DNA of 8,719 bases from an uncultured Prevotella sp. (GCA_937916075.1 CALGHW010000118.1:1-8719); one strand, 5' to 3'. Positions 1-6,939 are shown, counted from the stretch's first letter. A program made the numbers and translations. Notes: a model not told the origin generated them from the sequence alone.

Positions 1-557
1 GCATAGGATACTTGGCCCAGGAGGCCAGCGTGTTCCGCAAGATGAGTGTCGAGGACAATATCCTTTCCGTGCTTGAGATGACGGGAAAGCCCCGCGCCTA
101 TCAGCTGGAAAAGCTGGAGAGCCTGATCAAGGAGTTTCGTCTTCAGAAGGTGCGTAAGAATAAGGGCGACCAGTTGTCGGGCGGTGAGCGGCGTCGCTGT
201 GAGATAGCCCGTTGTCTGGCCATCGACCCCAAGTTTATCATGCTTGACGAGCCGTTTGCAGGCGTTGACCCGATTGCCGTGGAAGACATCCAGCAAATTG
301 TTTGGCGGCTGAAATACCGTAATATCGGCATCCTCATCACCGACCATAATGTCAACGAGACGCTTTCCATCACCGACCGTGCCTATCTCCTCTTTGAGGG
401 GCGTATCCTTTTTCAGGGCAAGCCCGAGGAGCTGGCCGAAAACAAGATTGTGCGTGAGAAATACCTCAGCAACAGTTTCGTGCTCCGAAAGAAGGACTTC
501 CAGCTGATGGAAGAGGAGCGCAAGGCCAAGGAAGCCGCCGAGAACGAGGAGTCATGA
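1..557 (+). CDS. lptB: LptB, ATP-binding subunit of the LPS export ABC transporter (5' end outside window)
   Basis: ABC-type ATPase that powers the LptBFG complex at the cytoplasmic face of the inner membrane, extracting lipopolysaccharide toward the Lpt bridge. The frame is open at the left edge, so Walker A lies upstream; the TTG at position 12 is an internal Leu, not a start. Visible in order: the Q-loop (GYLAQEAS, from position 6), followed by the FRKMSVEDN sequence characteristic of LptB rather than other ABC ATPases; the ABC signature LSGGERRR (from 174); Walker B FIMLDEP with catalytic Glu at 249-251; and the H-loop His at 345-347 (TDHN). The Q-loop reads LAQ where LptB usually has LPQ. 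The C-terminus carries a charged tail rich in Glu, Lys and Ala (about the last 20 residues) that E. coli LptB lacks. A metallophosphoesterase gene starts 39 nt downstream. Identification is firm from the motif context. Confidence 0.93.
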   Translation, partial: IGYLAQEASVFRKMSVEDNILSVLEMTGKPRAYQLEKLESLIKEFRLQKVRKNKGDQLSGGERRRCEIARCLAIDPKFIMLDEPFAGVDPIAVEDIQQIVWRLKYRNIGILITDHNVNETLSITDRAYLLFEGRILFQGKPEELAENKIVREKYLSNSFVLRKKDFQLMEEERKAKEAAENEES

Positions 558-596
558 TTCCCTTTCAGATGATTTAAAAAGAAAAGAAGAACGACA

Positions 597-1139
597 ATGA
601 AATATCTATTCGTATCCGACATACATGGCAGCCTTCCTGCTTTGGAGCAAGTCCTTGCCTACTATCGCCGCGAGCAGTGTGACATGCTGTGCCTGCTGGG
701 CGACATCCTCAATTATGGTCCGCGCAACCGTATCCCGGAGGGGCTCGACCCCAAGGCCGTTGCCGACAGGCTCAATCAGCTGCGTGAGCATATCGTGGCC
801 GTGAGAGGCAACTGTGACTCTGAGGTAGACCAGATGTTGCTCCATTTTCCCATGATGGCCGACTATGCCCTCTTGGTGGATGGCGGCAAGCGGTTCTTTC
901 TCACCCATGGCCATCTCTACAGCGAGAAGCACCTGCCCCCGTGCCGCCCGGATGTGTTGGTGTGCGGCCATACCCACCGGTGGAAGTTAGAGCAGGACTA
1001 TGATGGCCTGACCGTGTGCAACCTCGGCTCTGTGACTTTTCCCAAGGGTGGCAATGTGCCCACTTTCGCCGTGCTGTCCGACGGCCGGTTGTCCATGCAC
1101 CGGCTGGACGGAGAAGAGGTGGCGGCAGTGACGTTGTAA
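597..1139 (+). CDS. yfcE: YfcE-type metallophosphoesterase (phosphodiesterase)
   Basis: Small cytoplasmic calcineurin-like phosphoesterase of 180 residues; E. coli YfcE is about 184. All metal-binding motifs are present: D8-x-H10 at the N-terminus, G35-D36, G71-N72-C-D74, H104 within THGH, and G124-H125-T126-H127 near the end. These supply the ligands for a dinuclear metal centre. YfcE hydrolyses model phosphodiester substrates in vitro; its physiological substrate is not settled, so a precise role cannot be assigned. The ATG at 597 gives a protein that begins directly with the first beta strand (MKYLFVSDIHG), as in the family. It is preceded by a purine-rich A/G stretch (576-590) but no proper Shine-Dalgarno. 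It probably shares a transcript with lptB, since only 39 nt separate them and no terminator is visible. The family call is confident; the orthology to YfcE is likely. Confidence 0.9.
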   Translation: MKYLFVSDIHGSLPALEQVLAYYRREQCDMLCLLGDILNYGPRNRIPEGLDPKAVADRLNQLREHIVAVRGNCDSEVDQMLLHFPMMADYALLVDGGKRFFLTHGHLYSEKHLPPCRPDVLVCGHTHRWKLEQDYDGLTVCNLGSVTFPKGGNVPTFAVLSDGRLSMHRLDGEEVAAVTL

Positions 1140-1167
1140 TCCGTGAAAACGTTAAAAAACACAAATC

Positions 1168-1200
1168 TTTAGGCCGTTACACCTTTTATATTTAATTTTG
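1168..1200 (+). promoter_or_regulatory. Candidate Bacteroidota sigma-ABfr promoter for tig
   Basis: A TAATTTTG octamer at 1193-1200 matches the Bacteroidota -7 consensus TAnnTTTG. A TTTA at 1168-1171 lies 21 nt upstream and resembles the -33 TTTG element at the expected distance. Transcription would begin near 1205-1209, giving an A-rich leader of about 40 nt with no Shine-Dalgarno before the tig ATG at 1246, as is normal in this phylum. A perfect 10-nt palindrome, GATTATAATC, sits at 1215-1224 in the leader; whether it binds anything is unknown. Confidence 0.6.
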
Positions 1201-1245
1201 CAATCCAAAATTCAGATTATAATCAATAACAACTAAAATACAAAG

Positions 1246-2613
1246 ATGAAGATTTCATTTGAGAACCCCGACAAAATCAATGGTCTGCTTACCCTTACCA
1301 TTGAGAAGGAGGACTATGAGAAAGATGTCGAGAAGACGCTGAAAGATTACCGTAAGAAGGCCAACGTGCCTGGTTTCCGTCCTGGCAACGCCCCGATGGG
1401 TATGATTAAGCGCCAGTATGGCGATTCTGTGAAGGTAGACGTGATAAACCGTCTGCTGGGCCAGAAGCTCTATGAGTATATCCGCGAAAACAAGATACAG
1501 ATGCTTGGTGATCCCCTGCCTAATGCAGAGAAGCAGCCCGAGCTCGACTTCAAGGGTGATGGTCCTTTCACTTTCGTGTTCGACATCGCTGTGGCTCCCG
1601 AGTTCAAGGCCGAGCTGACTGGCGACGACACCATTGATTATTACACCATCGACGTGGACGACAAGATTATCGACCAGCAGGTGGAGATGTTCCAGTCGCG
1701 TGCCGGCCACTATGACAAGGTAGACGCTTACGACGCCGCCCAGAACGACATGCTCAAGGGCGACCTCCGCGAGCTTGACGCCGATGGCAACGCCAAGGAA
1801 GACGGTGTGGTAGTAGAAGGCGCCGTGCTGATGCCTGAGTACATCAAAGTAGACGAGCAGAAGAACCTCTTCAACGAGGCCAAGGTGGGTAGCGTTATCA
1901 CGTTCAACCCCAAGAAGGCTTATCCCGAGGGCGAGGCCGAGCTGATGTCACTGCTGAAGATTGACAAGGAGAAGGCAGCCGAGATGACTTCTGATTTCAC
2001 TTATCTCGTGACCGAGGTTTCACGTTTCGTGAAGGCCGAGGTAAACCAGGAACTCTTCGACGAGGTGTTCGGCAAGGACGAGGTGAAGGACGAGGCTGAT
2101 TTCCGCCAGAAGATCAAGGACGGCATCAAGGAGCAGCTGGAGAGCGACCAGGACTACAAGTTCATGCTCGACGTTCGCAAGTATTTGGAGAACAAGGTGG
2201 GCGAGTTGACCTTCCCCGACGAGCTGATGAAGAAGATTATGCTCAACAACAACAAGGACAAGGGTCAGAAGTTTGTTGACGACAATTATGCTGCCAGCAT
2301 CGAGGAGCTCAAGTGGCACCTCATCAAGGAGCAGCTCGTGGCTGCCAACGAGATTAAGGTGGACAACAACGACGTGAAAGAGGTTGCCATGCAGGCCACA
2401 CGTATCCAGTTCGCCCAGTACGGCATGGCCAACGTGCCCGAGGAGTATATCGAGCAGTATGCCGAGCAGATGCTGAAGAACAACAAGAACATCGACGGAC
2501 TCGTAGACCGCGCTGTGGATGTGAAGCTGTCAGAGGCCCTGAAGAAGGTAGTGAAACTCAATGAGAAGTCTATCTCTTTGGAAGACTTCAACAAAATGAT
2601 GCAGGAAAAATAA
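1246..2613 (+). CDS. tig: Trigger factor, ribosome-associated chaperone
   Basis: Chaperone that docks near the ribosomal exit tunnel and shields nascent chains; 455 residues, slightly longer than E. coli Tig (432). The N-terminal ribosome-binding domain (about 1-120) carries the signature GFRxGxxP at residues 43-50, in the same numbering as E. coli. Here it reads GFRPGNAP, so the lysines at E. coli positions 46 and 48 are Pro and Asn. The middle region (about 155-265) occupies the place of the FKBP-like prolyl isomerase domain but is strongly divergent: no GFEDG-like segment is visible, and an insert precedes LVTEVSRFVKAEVN. This suggests little or no isomerase activity (inference). The C-terminal helical chaperone arms (about 265-440) are rich in Lys and Glu. 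The ATG at 1246 is chosen because MKISFENPDK starts the first strand of the domain. It is the first gene after a likely promoter and lies upstream of clpP and clpX, as in many bacteria. Confidence 0.95.
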   Translation: MKISFENPDKINGLLTLTIEKEDYEKDVEKTLKDYRKKANVPGFRPGNAPMGMIKRQYGDSVKVDVINRLLGQKLYEYIRENKIQMLGDPLPNAEKQPELDFKGDGPFTFVFDIAVAPEFKAELTGDDTIDYYTIDVDDKIIDQQVEMFQSRAGHYDKVDAYDAAQNDMLKGDLRELDADGNAKEDGVVVEGAVLMPEYIKVDEQKNLFNEAKVGSVITFNPKKAYPEGEAELMSLLKIDKEKAAEMTSDFTYLVTEVSRFVKAEVNQELFDEVFGKDEVKDEADFRQKIKDGIKEQLESDQDYKFMLDVRKYLENKVGELTFPDELMKKIMLNNNKDKGQKFVDDNYAASIEELKWHLIKEQLVAANEIKVDNNDVKEVAMQATRIQFAQYGMANVPEEYIEQYAEQMLKNNKNIDGLVDRAVDVKLSEALKKVVKLNEKSISLEDFNKMMQEK

Positions 2614-2643
2614 TATCTTTTTAGATAAAAACCTCTATAAAAT

Positions 2644-2712
2644 AAGGAGGTTATCGACTTTTTTTATTAATTTTGTTCCAAGGAACAAATGAAAAAGGTC
2701 GATAACCTCCTT
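2644..2712. repeat. Nested inverted repeat between tig and clpP; possible terminator or attenuator
   Basis: The left arm AAGGAGGTTATCGAC (2644-2658) is the exact reverse complement of 2698-2712. Pairing can continue inward between T2659-2663 and A2692-2696 with one bulged G (2697), giving about 20 bp. The loop holds a second palindrome, TTTGTTCC (2672-2679) against GGAACAAA (2682-2689). On the plus strand the right arm runs into a T-run (2711-2715), so a terminator of tig read-through is plausible. Competing pairings exist: AACCTC at 2630-2635 can pair with GAGGTT at 2647-2652 in the left arm, and AAAAAGG (2692-2698) can pair with CCTTTTT (2709-2715). The pairing is read directly from the sequence; the regulatory role is inference. 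Confidence 0.75.
2668..2675 (+). promoter_or_regulatory. Candidate -7 element of a clpP promoter, inside the inverted-repeat loop
   Basis: TAATTTTG here matches the Bacteroidota -7 consensus TAnnTTTG and is identical to the octamer upstream of tig (1193-1200). The predicted start near 2680-2685 would lie within the loop, so the clpP leader of about 70 nt would contain only the right arm of the repeat. No convincing TTTG -33 element is seen at the proper distance, because that place is occupied by the left arm; the call is therefore weaker than for tig. Confidence 0.4.
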
Positions 2713-2750
2713 TTTCATATACACAAAATATCAAAAGAAGACAAGATTAC

Positions 2751-3437
2751 ATGATGAACGATTTCAGAAAATATGCTACCAAGCATTTGGGCATCAATGG
2801 ATTGGTGTTCGATGAGGTTGTAAGCGCCCAGAACCAGTATCTCAATCCGTATATTCTTGAGGAGCGTCAGCTCAACGTTACCCAGATGGATGTGTTCTCC
2901 CGCTTGATGATGGACCGCATCATCTTCCTCGGCACCCAGATAGACGATTACACGGCCAACACCCTGCAGGCCCAGTTGCTCTATCTCGATTCCGTAGACT
3001 CGGGCAAGGACATCTCCATCTATCTCAATTCGCCCGGCGGCAGTGTCACAGCCGGTTTGGGCATCTATGACACCATGCAGTTTATTTCCAGCGACGTGGC
3101 CACCATCTGTACGGGCATGGCCGCTTCGATGGCCGCCGTATTGCTCGTGTCGGGCACGGAAGGCAAGCGTTCGGCGCTGCCCCACAGCCGTGTGATGATA
3201 CACCAGCCCCTGGGCGGTGTGCAAGGACAGGCTTCCGACATCGAGATTGAGGCCAAGGAAATCATGAAATTCAAAAAAGAGCTCTATACCATCATCTCCG
3301 AACACTCACACACCCCCTACGACAAGGTGTGGAACGATTCCGACCGCAACTACTGGATGACAGCCGACGAGGCCAAGGAGTATGGCATGATAGACAATGT
3401 GTTGACAAGAAAAAACGATAACCTGACAGACAAGTAA
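2751..3437 (+). CDS. clpP: ClpP, proteolytic subunit of ATP-dependent Clp protease
   Basis: Self-compartmentalised serine peptidase that forms a tetradecameric barrel and degrades substrates fed by ClpX; 228 residues. The nucleophile is S126 (TGMAAS) and the general base is H151 (VMIHQP). The third triad position is N200 (SDRNYWMTA). E. coli mature ClpP has S97, H122 and D171; all three differ by exactly 29, so the Asp-to-Asn alignment is secure. The N-terminus is longer than in E. coli; by the same offset a mature chain would begin near Y30, where LNPYILEER resembles the E. coli mature start. Glycine-rich SPGGS (94-98) forms the oxyanion region. The start is ATG ATG, so M1 or M2 could be used; Bacteroidota homologues as recalled begin with a single Met before the Asp/Asn-rich stretch. 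The stop codon overlaps the clpX start in TAATG (3435-3439), implying translational coupling and co-production with its unfoldase. Confidence 0.96.
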   Translation: MMNDFRKYATKHLGINGLVFDEVVSAQNQYLNPYILEERQLNVTQMDVFSRLMMDRIIFLGTQIDDYTANTLQAQLLYLDSVDSGKDISIYLNSPGGSVTAGLGIYDTMQFISSDVATICTGMAASMAAVLLVSGTEGKRSALPHSRVMIHQPLGGVQGQASDIEIEAKEIMKFKKELYTIISEHSHTPYDKVWNDSDRNYWMTADEAKEYGMIDNVLTRKNDNLTDK

Positions 3438-4666
3438 TGAAGAAAGTATGTAGCTTCTGCGGACGGGGCGAGAAGGACGTCCGCCTGCTCATTACGGGTA
3501 TCAATGGCTATATCTGCGACGACTGCGCCACCCAGGCTTACCAAATTGTGAAACAGTCGGGCCTGCTTGACGCCGGAAAGCAGGAAAAGGAAGAGAAATT
3601 CCAGTTGAAACAAGTGCCAAAGCCGATGGAAATCAAGGCTTATCTTGACGAGTATGTCATCGGGCAGGACGAGGCCAAGCGCTACCTGTCTGTGGCCGTA
3701 TACAACCACTACAAGCGCCTGCAGCAACCCAAGGACGACGATGGCGTGGAGATCGAGAAGAGTAACATCATCATGGTGGGAAGTACCGGTACCGGCAAGA
3801 CCCTCCTTGCCCGCACCATCGCCAAGTTGCTCGACGTGCCGTTCACCATCGTGGACGCCACCGTGTTCACCGAGGCCGGTTATGTGGGCGAGGACGTGGA
3901 AAGCATCCTCTCGCGCCTGCTTCAGGTGGCCGACTATAATGTGGCTGCCGCCGAACGGGGCATCGTCTTCATCGATGAGATTGACAAGATAGCCCGCAAG
4001 GCCGACAATCCTTCCATCACCCGCGATGTGAGCGGAGAGGGAGTTCAGCAAGGACTGCTCAAGCTCTTGGAGGGCACCATGGTCAATGTCCCGCCACAGG
4101 GAGGCCGCAAGCATCCAGACCAGGAGTACATCCATGTGGACACCCGCAATATCCTCTTTGTCTGCGGCGGTGCCTTCGACGGTATCGAGCGCAAGATAGC
4201 CCAGCGTCTCAACACGCACGTGGTGGGTTACAACTCTGTGCAAAACACCCGCAAGATAGACAAGAGCGACCTGATGAAGTATATCCTTCCGCAAGACCTC
4301 AAGTCGTTTGGCCTCATTCCTGAGATTATCGGCCGTCTGCCCGTGCTCACCTATCTTAATCCTCTTGACGGCGACGCTCTGCGGCGTATCCTTTCGGAAC
4401 CCAAGAACTCCATCATCAAGCAATACGTCAAGCTTTTTGCCATGGACGGCATCAAGCTCACCTTCAGCAAGGAGGCGCTCGACTTGATTGTGGCCAAGGC
4501 CATCGAATATAAGCTGGGGGCCCGCGGACTCCGTTCCATCGTGGAGAGCATCATGACCGATGCCATGTTTGAGATACCGTCGCAGAAGGTGAAAACCTTC
4601 GAGGTGACGCTCGACTATGCCCAGCGCCAGCTGGACAAGTCTCACCTGCAGAAACTGGAATCTTAA
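3437..4666 (+). CDS. clpX: ClpX, AAA+ unfoldase of the ClpXP protease
   Basis: Hexameric ATPase that recognises degrons, unfolds proteins and threads them into ClpP; 409 residues, near the usual 410-425. The N-terminal zinc-binding domain has C5, C8, C27 and C30. Walker A is GSTGTGKT (115-122), pore-1 loop GYVG (148-151), Walker B IVFIDEIDKI (176-185, with D180 and E181), RKH loop at 224-226, and sensor-2 GARGLR (361-366). The ClpP-docking loop, IGF in E. coli, appears as VGY (263-265, within HVVGYNSV); this keeps a hydrophobic-Gly-aromatic pattern. The ATG overlaps the clpP TAA by one base (TAATG), so re-initiating ribosomes probably translate it. No Shine-Dalgarno precedes it other than clpP coding sequence. 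recQ follows after 28 nt on the same strand. Identification is certain; the functional consequence of VGY is inference, and it may be the lineage norm. Confidence 0.97.
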   Translation: MKKVCSFCGRGEKDVRLLITGINGYICDDCATQAYQIVKQSGLLDAGKQEKEEKFQLKQVPKPMEIKAYLDEYVIGQDEAKRYLSVAVYNHYKRLQQPKDDDGVEIEKSNIIMVGSTGTGKTLLARTIAKLLDVPFTIVDATVFTEAGYVGEDVESILSRLLQVADYNVAAAERGIVFIDEIDKIARKADNPSITRDVSGEGVQQGLLKLLEGTMVNVPPQGGRKHPDQEYIHVDTRNILFVCGGAFDGIERKIAQRLNTHVVGYNSVQNTRKIDKSDLMKYILPQDLKSFGLIPEIIGRLPVLTYLNPLDGDALRRILSEPKNSIIKQYVKLFAMDGIKLTFSKEALDLIVAKAIEYKLGARGLRSIVESIMTDAMFEIPSQKVKTFEVTLDYAQRQLDKSHLQKLES

Positions 4667-4694
4667 TCCTACCATATCCTAAACCGAAAATCGA

Positions 4695-6878
4695 ATGACA
4701 GAGAATGTGAACCTGACGAAAGCGCTGAAGAAGTATTTCGGCTTTGATAAGTTCAAGGGTGACCAGGAAGCCATCATCCGCAACCTGCTCGACGGCAACG
4801 ACACCTTCGTGCTCATGCCCACCGGGGGCGGCAAGTCACTCTGTTACCAGCTGCCGTCCTTGCTGATGGAAGGGACGGCCATCGTGATATCACCCCTGAT
4901 AGCACTGATGAAAAACCAGGTGGACTTTATCACCAGTTTGAGTGACGTGGAAGGTGTGGCCCACTACATCAATTCGTCGCTCAACAAGGCCTCCATAGAC
5001 CGTGTCCGGAAGGACATCCGCGAAGGACGCACCAAACTGCTGTATGTGGCGCCCGAGTCCCTCACCAAGGAAGACAACGTGGAGTTCCTCAAGACGGTGA
5101 AAATATCCTTTTATGCTGTCGACGAGGCTCACTGTATCTCTGAATGGGGACACGATTTCCGTCCTGAATACCGCCGCATCCGGCCCATCATCAGCGAGAT
5201 AGGCAATGCCCCTGTCATCGCCCTTACGGCCACGGCTACCGACAAGGTGCGCACCGACATCAAGAAAAATCTGGGCATCGCGGAGGCACGCGAGTTCAAG
5301 AGCTCCTTCAATCGCCCCAATCTCTATTACGAGGTGCGTCCCAAGACGCAGAATGTGGACAAGGATGTCATCAAGTTTATCAAGCAACACCCCGGCAAGA
5401 GCGGCATCATCTACTGTCTGTCGCGGAAAAAGGTGGAAGAGCTGGCTGCCATCCTGAAGGCCAACGAAATCAAGGCCGCGCCTTATCACGCCGGTCTCGA
5501 CTCGGCCACACGCTCACAGACACAGGACGACTTCCTCATGGAGAAGATAGATGTCATTGTGGCCACCATAGCCTTCGGCATGGGCATTGACAAGCCTGAT
5601 GTGCGCTTTGTCATCCACTACGACATTCCCAAAAGCCTGGAAGGCTACTATCAGGAGACAGGCCGTGCGGGCCGTGACGGTGGCGAAGGCCTCTGCATCA
5701 CCTTCTATTCCCGCAAGGATCTCCAGAAGCTGGACAAATTCATGGAAGGCAAGCCGGTGGCAGAGCAAGACATCGGGCGGCAACTCCTCCAGGAGACCGC
5801 GGCCTATGCCGAGTCGTCCGTTTGCCGGCGCAAGATGTTGCTCCACTATTTCGGAGAGGACTATGAGCAGGACAATTGTCACAACTGCGACAACTGTCTC
5901 CATCCCAAAAAGAAAATAGAGGCTGGCCCGCAGCTTGTGATTGCCTTGAACGCCATCAAGGGCATCAAGGAGAACTTCCGGGCTGACTATATCATCGACT
6001 TTATCATGGGGCGTGAGACCGACGAGATTATTGCCCACAAGCACCAGAACCATGAGCTTTTCGGTTCGGGTGAGGATGACAATGAGAAGATATGGCAACC
6101 GCTGATACGGCAAGCCTTGATTGCCGGCTATCTGAAGAAGGACGTGGAAAACTACGGACTGCTGAAAATCACGTCGGCCGGACGCGCCTTCATGAAGCAT
6201 CCCCAGTCGTTCCAGATTGTGGAGGACCACGATTACATCAGCGAGGAAGATTCCCTGGCAGAGGGCGAAGGCATTACCAGCGCCCTCGACCCCGCACTCT
6301 GCGCCATGTTGAAGGACTTGCGCAAGCGGGTGGCCCAAAAGATGGAGCGTCCGCCTTATGTCATCTTCCAGGATGTGTCTATCGAGCAGATGGCCACCGA
6401 GTATCCTGTCACGCTCGAAGAGTTGCACAACATTCAGGGCGTGGGTGAGGGCAAACTCCGTCAACCTTATGCCAAGGAGTTTGTCAGTCTTATCAAACGT
6501 TATTGTGAGGACAATGACATTGAGCGCCAGGCCGACCTCCGGGTGCGCACGGTGGCCAAGAAATCCATGCTCAAGGTCAGCATCATCCAGAGCATCGACC
6601 GCCAGGTGGCCCTTGACGACATCGCCAATGCCAAGGGCATCGACTTTGAGGAGCTGCTCGACGAGCTGGATGCCATTGTCTATTCGGGTACCAAACTCAA
6701 TATAGACTATTTCCTGGACGACGTGATGGACGAGGACCATGTGGACGATATTTACGAATACTTCCGTGAGTCGGAGACCGATGACATGGAAGCCGCTCTT
6801 GATGAGCTGGGCGAGGACTATTCGGAAGAGGAAATCCGCTTGGTGCGTATCAAGTTTATTTCCGAGATGGCCAATTGA
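4695..6878 (+). CDS. recQ: RecQ, ATP-dependent 3'-5' DNA helicase
   Basis: Superfamily 2 helicase that unwinds branched DNA during recombinational repair and at stalled forks; 727 residues, longer than E. coli RecQ (about 610). Order: motif 0 (FGFDKFKGDQ, 15-24), Walker A TGGGKS (43-48), DEAH box (143-146) followed by the aromatic-rich loop CISEWGHDFRP, motif III LTATAT (177-182), motif V AFGMGIDKP (293-301), and motif VI QETGRAGRDG (320-329). A zinc site of C377, C395, C398 and C401 follows, then the winged helix (about 410-510) and an HRDC domain (about 530-605, with the helix-hairpin-like NIQGVGEGKL). Residues 610-727 form an extra C-terminal region resembling the helix-turn-helix extension seen on some RecQ proteins, ending in a very acidic segment (about 675-715). 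The ATG at 4695 lies 28 nt after clpX with no terminator between, so it is probably the last gene of the clpP-clpX-recQ operon; a hairpin follows the stop. Confidence 0.95.
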   Translation: MTENVNLTKALKKYFGFDKFKGDQEAIIRNLLDGNDTFVLMPTGGGKSLCYQLPSLLMEGTAIVISPLIALMKNQVDFITSLSDVEGVAHYINSSLNKASIDRVRKDIREGRTKLLYVAPESLTKEDNVEFLKTVKISFYAVDEAHCISEWGHDFRPEYRRIRPIISEIGNAPVIALTATATDKVRTDIKKNLGIAEAREFKSSFNRPNLYYEVRPKTQNVDKDVIKFIKQHPGKSGIIYCLSRKKVEELAAILKANEIKAAPYHAGLDSATRSQTQDDFLMEKIDVIVATIAFGMGIDKPDVRFVIHYDIPKSLEGYYQETGRAGRDGGEGLCITFYSRKDLQKLDKFMEGKPVAEQDIGRQLLQETAAYAESSVCRRKMLLHYFGEDYEQDNCHNCDNCLHPKKKIEAGPQLVIALNAIKGIKENFRADYIIDFIMGRETDEIIAHKHQNHELFGSGEDDNEKIWQPLIRQALIAGYLKKDVENYGLLKITSAGRAFMKHPQSFQIVEDHDYISEEDSLAEGEGITSALDPALCAMLKDLRKRVAQKMERPPYVIFQDVSIEQMATEYPVTLEELHNIQGVGEGKLRQPYAKEFVSLIKRYCEDNDIERQADLRVRTVAKKSMLKVSIIQSIDRQVALDDIANAKGIDFEELLDELDAIVYSGTKLNIDYFLDDVMDEDHVDDIYEYFRESETDDMEAALDELGEDYSEEEIRLVRIKFISEMAN

Positions 6879-6893
6879 TCCTGCCGTTTTGAG

Positions 6894-6939
6894 AATGGGG
6901 GTATAGGGATTGCATCATGCATCCCTGTACCCCCATTTT
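6894..6939 (+). terminator. Likely intrinsic terminator after recQ
   Basis: A long imperfect hairpin begins 16 nt after the recQ stop. AATGGGGGTA (6894-6903) pairs with TACCCCCATT (6928-6937). A T/G step separates this from AGGGAT (6905-6910) paired with ATCCCT (6921-6926). A bulged T, then GCA/TGC, closes a TCA loop. The lower stem has five consecutive G-C pairs. The T-run after it is short (6936-6939, then GG), so termination may be incomplete; the position fits the end of the clpP-clpX-recQ transcript. Confidence 0.7.

Noticed and set aside
12..14. TTG as the start of lptB
   Set aside because: The frame is open to the left edge and the upstream residues (IGY) belong to the conserved Q-loop, so this is internal.
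1215..1224. GATTATAATC palindrome in the tig leader as an operator
   Set aside because: A single 10-nt A/T-rich palindrome is expected by chance in such sequence, and no matching copy is seen elsewhere in the window.
2644..2712. The inverted repeat as a MITE or insertion-sequence remnant
   Set aside because: There is no flanking target-site duplication, no transposase fragment, and the arms do not recur elsewhere in the window.
3350..4675. A 441-codon open frame antisense to clpX
   Set aside because: It lies opposite an intact clpX and has no recognisable domains; its His/Leu/Val-rich composition is what the complementary strand of biased codons gives.
5514..6740. A 408-codon open frame antisense to recQ
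   Set aside because: It is a mirror of recQ codon bias with no family resemblance, no promoter and no start signal.
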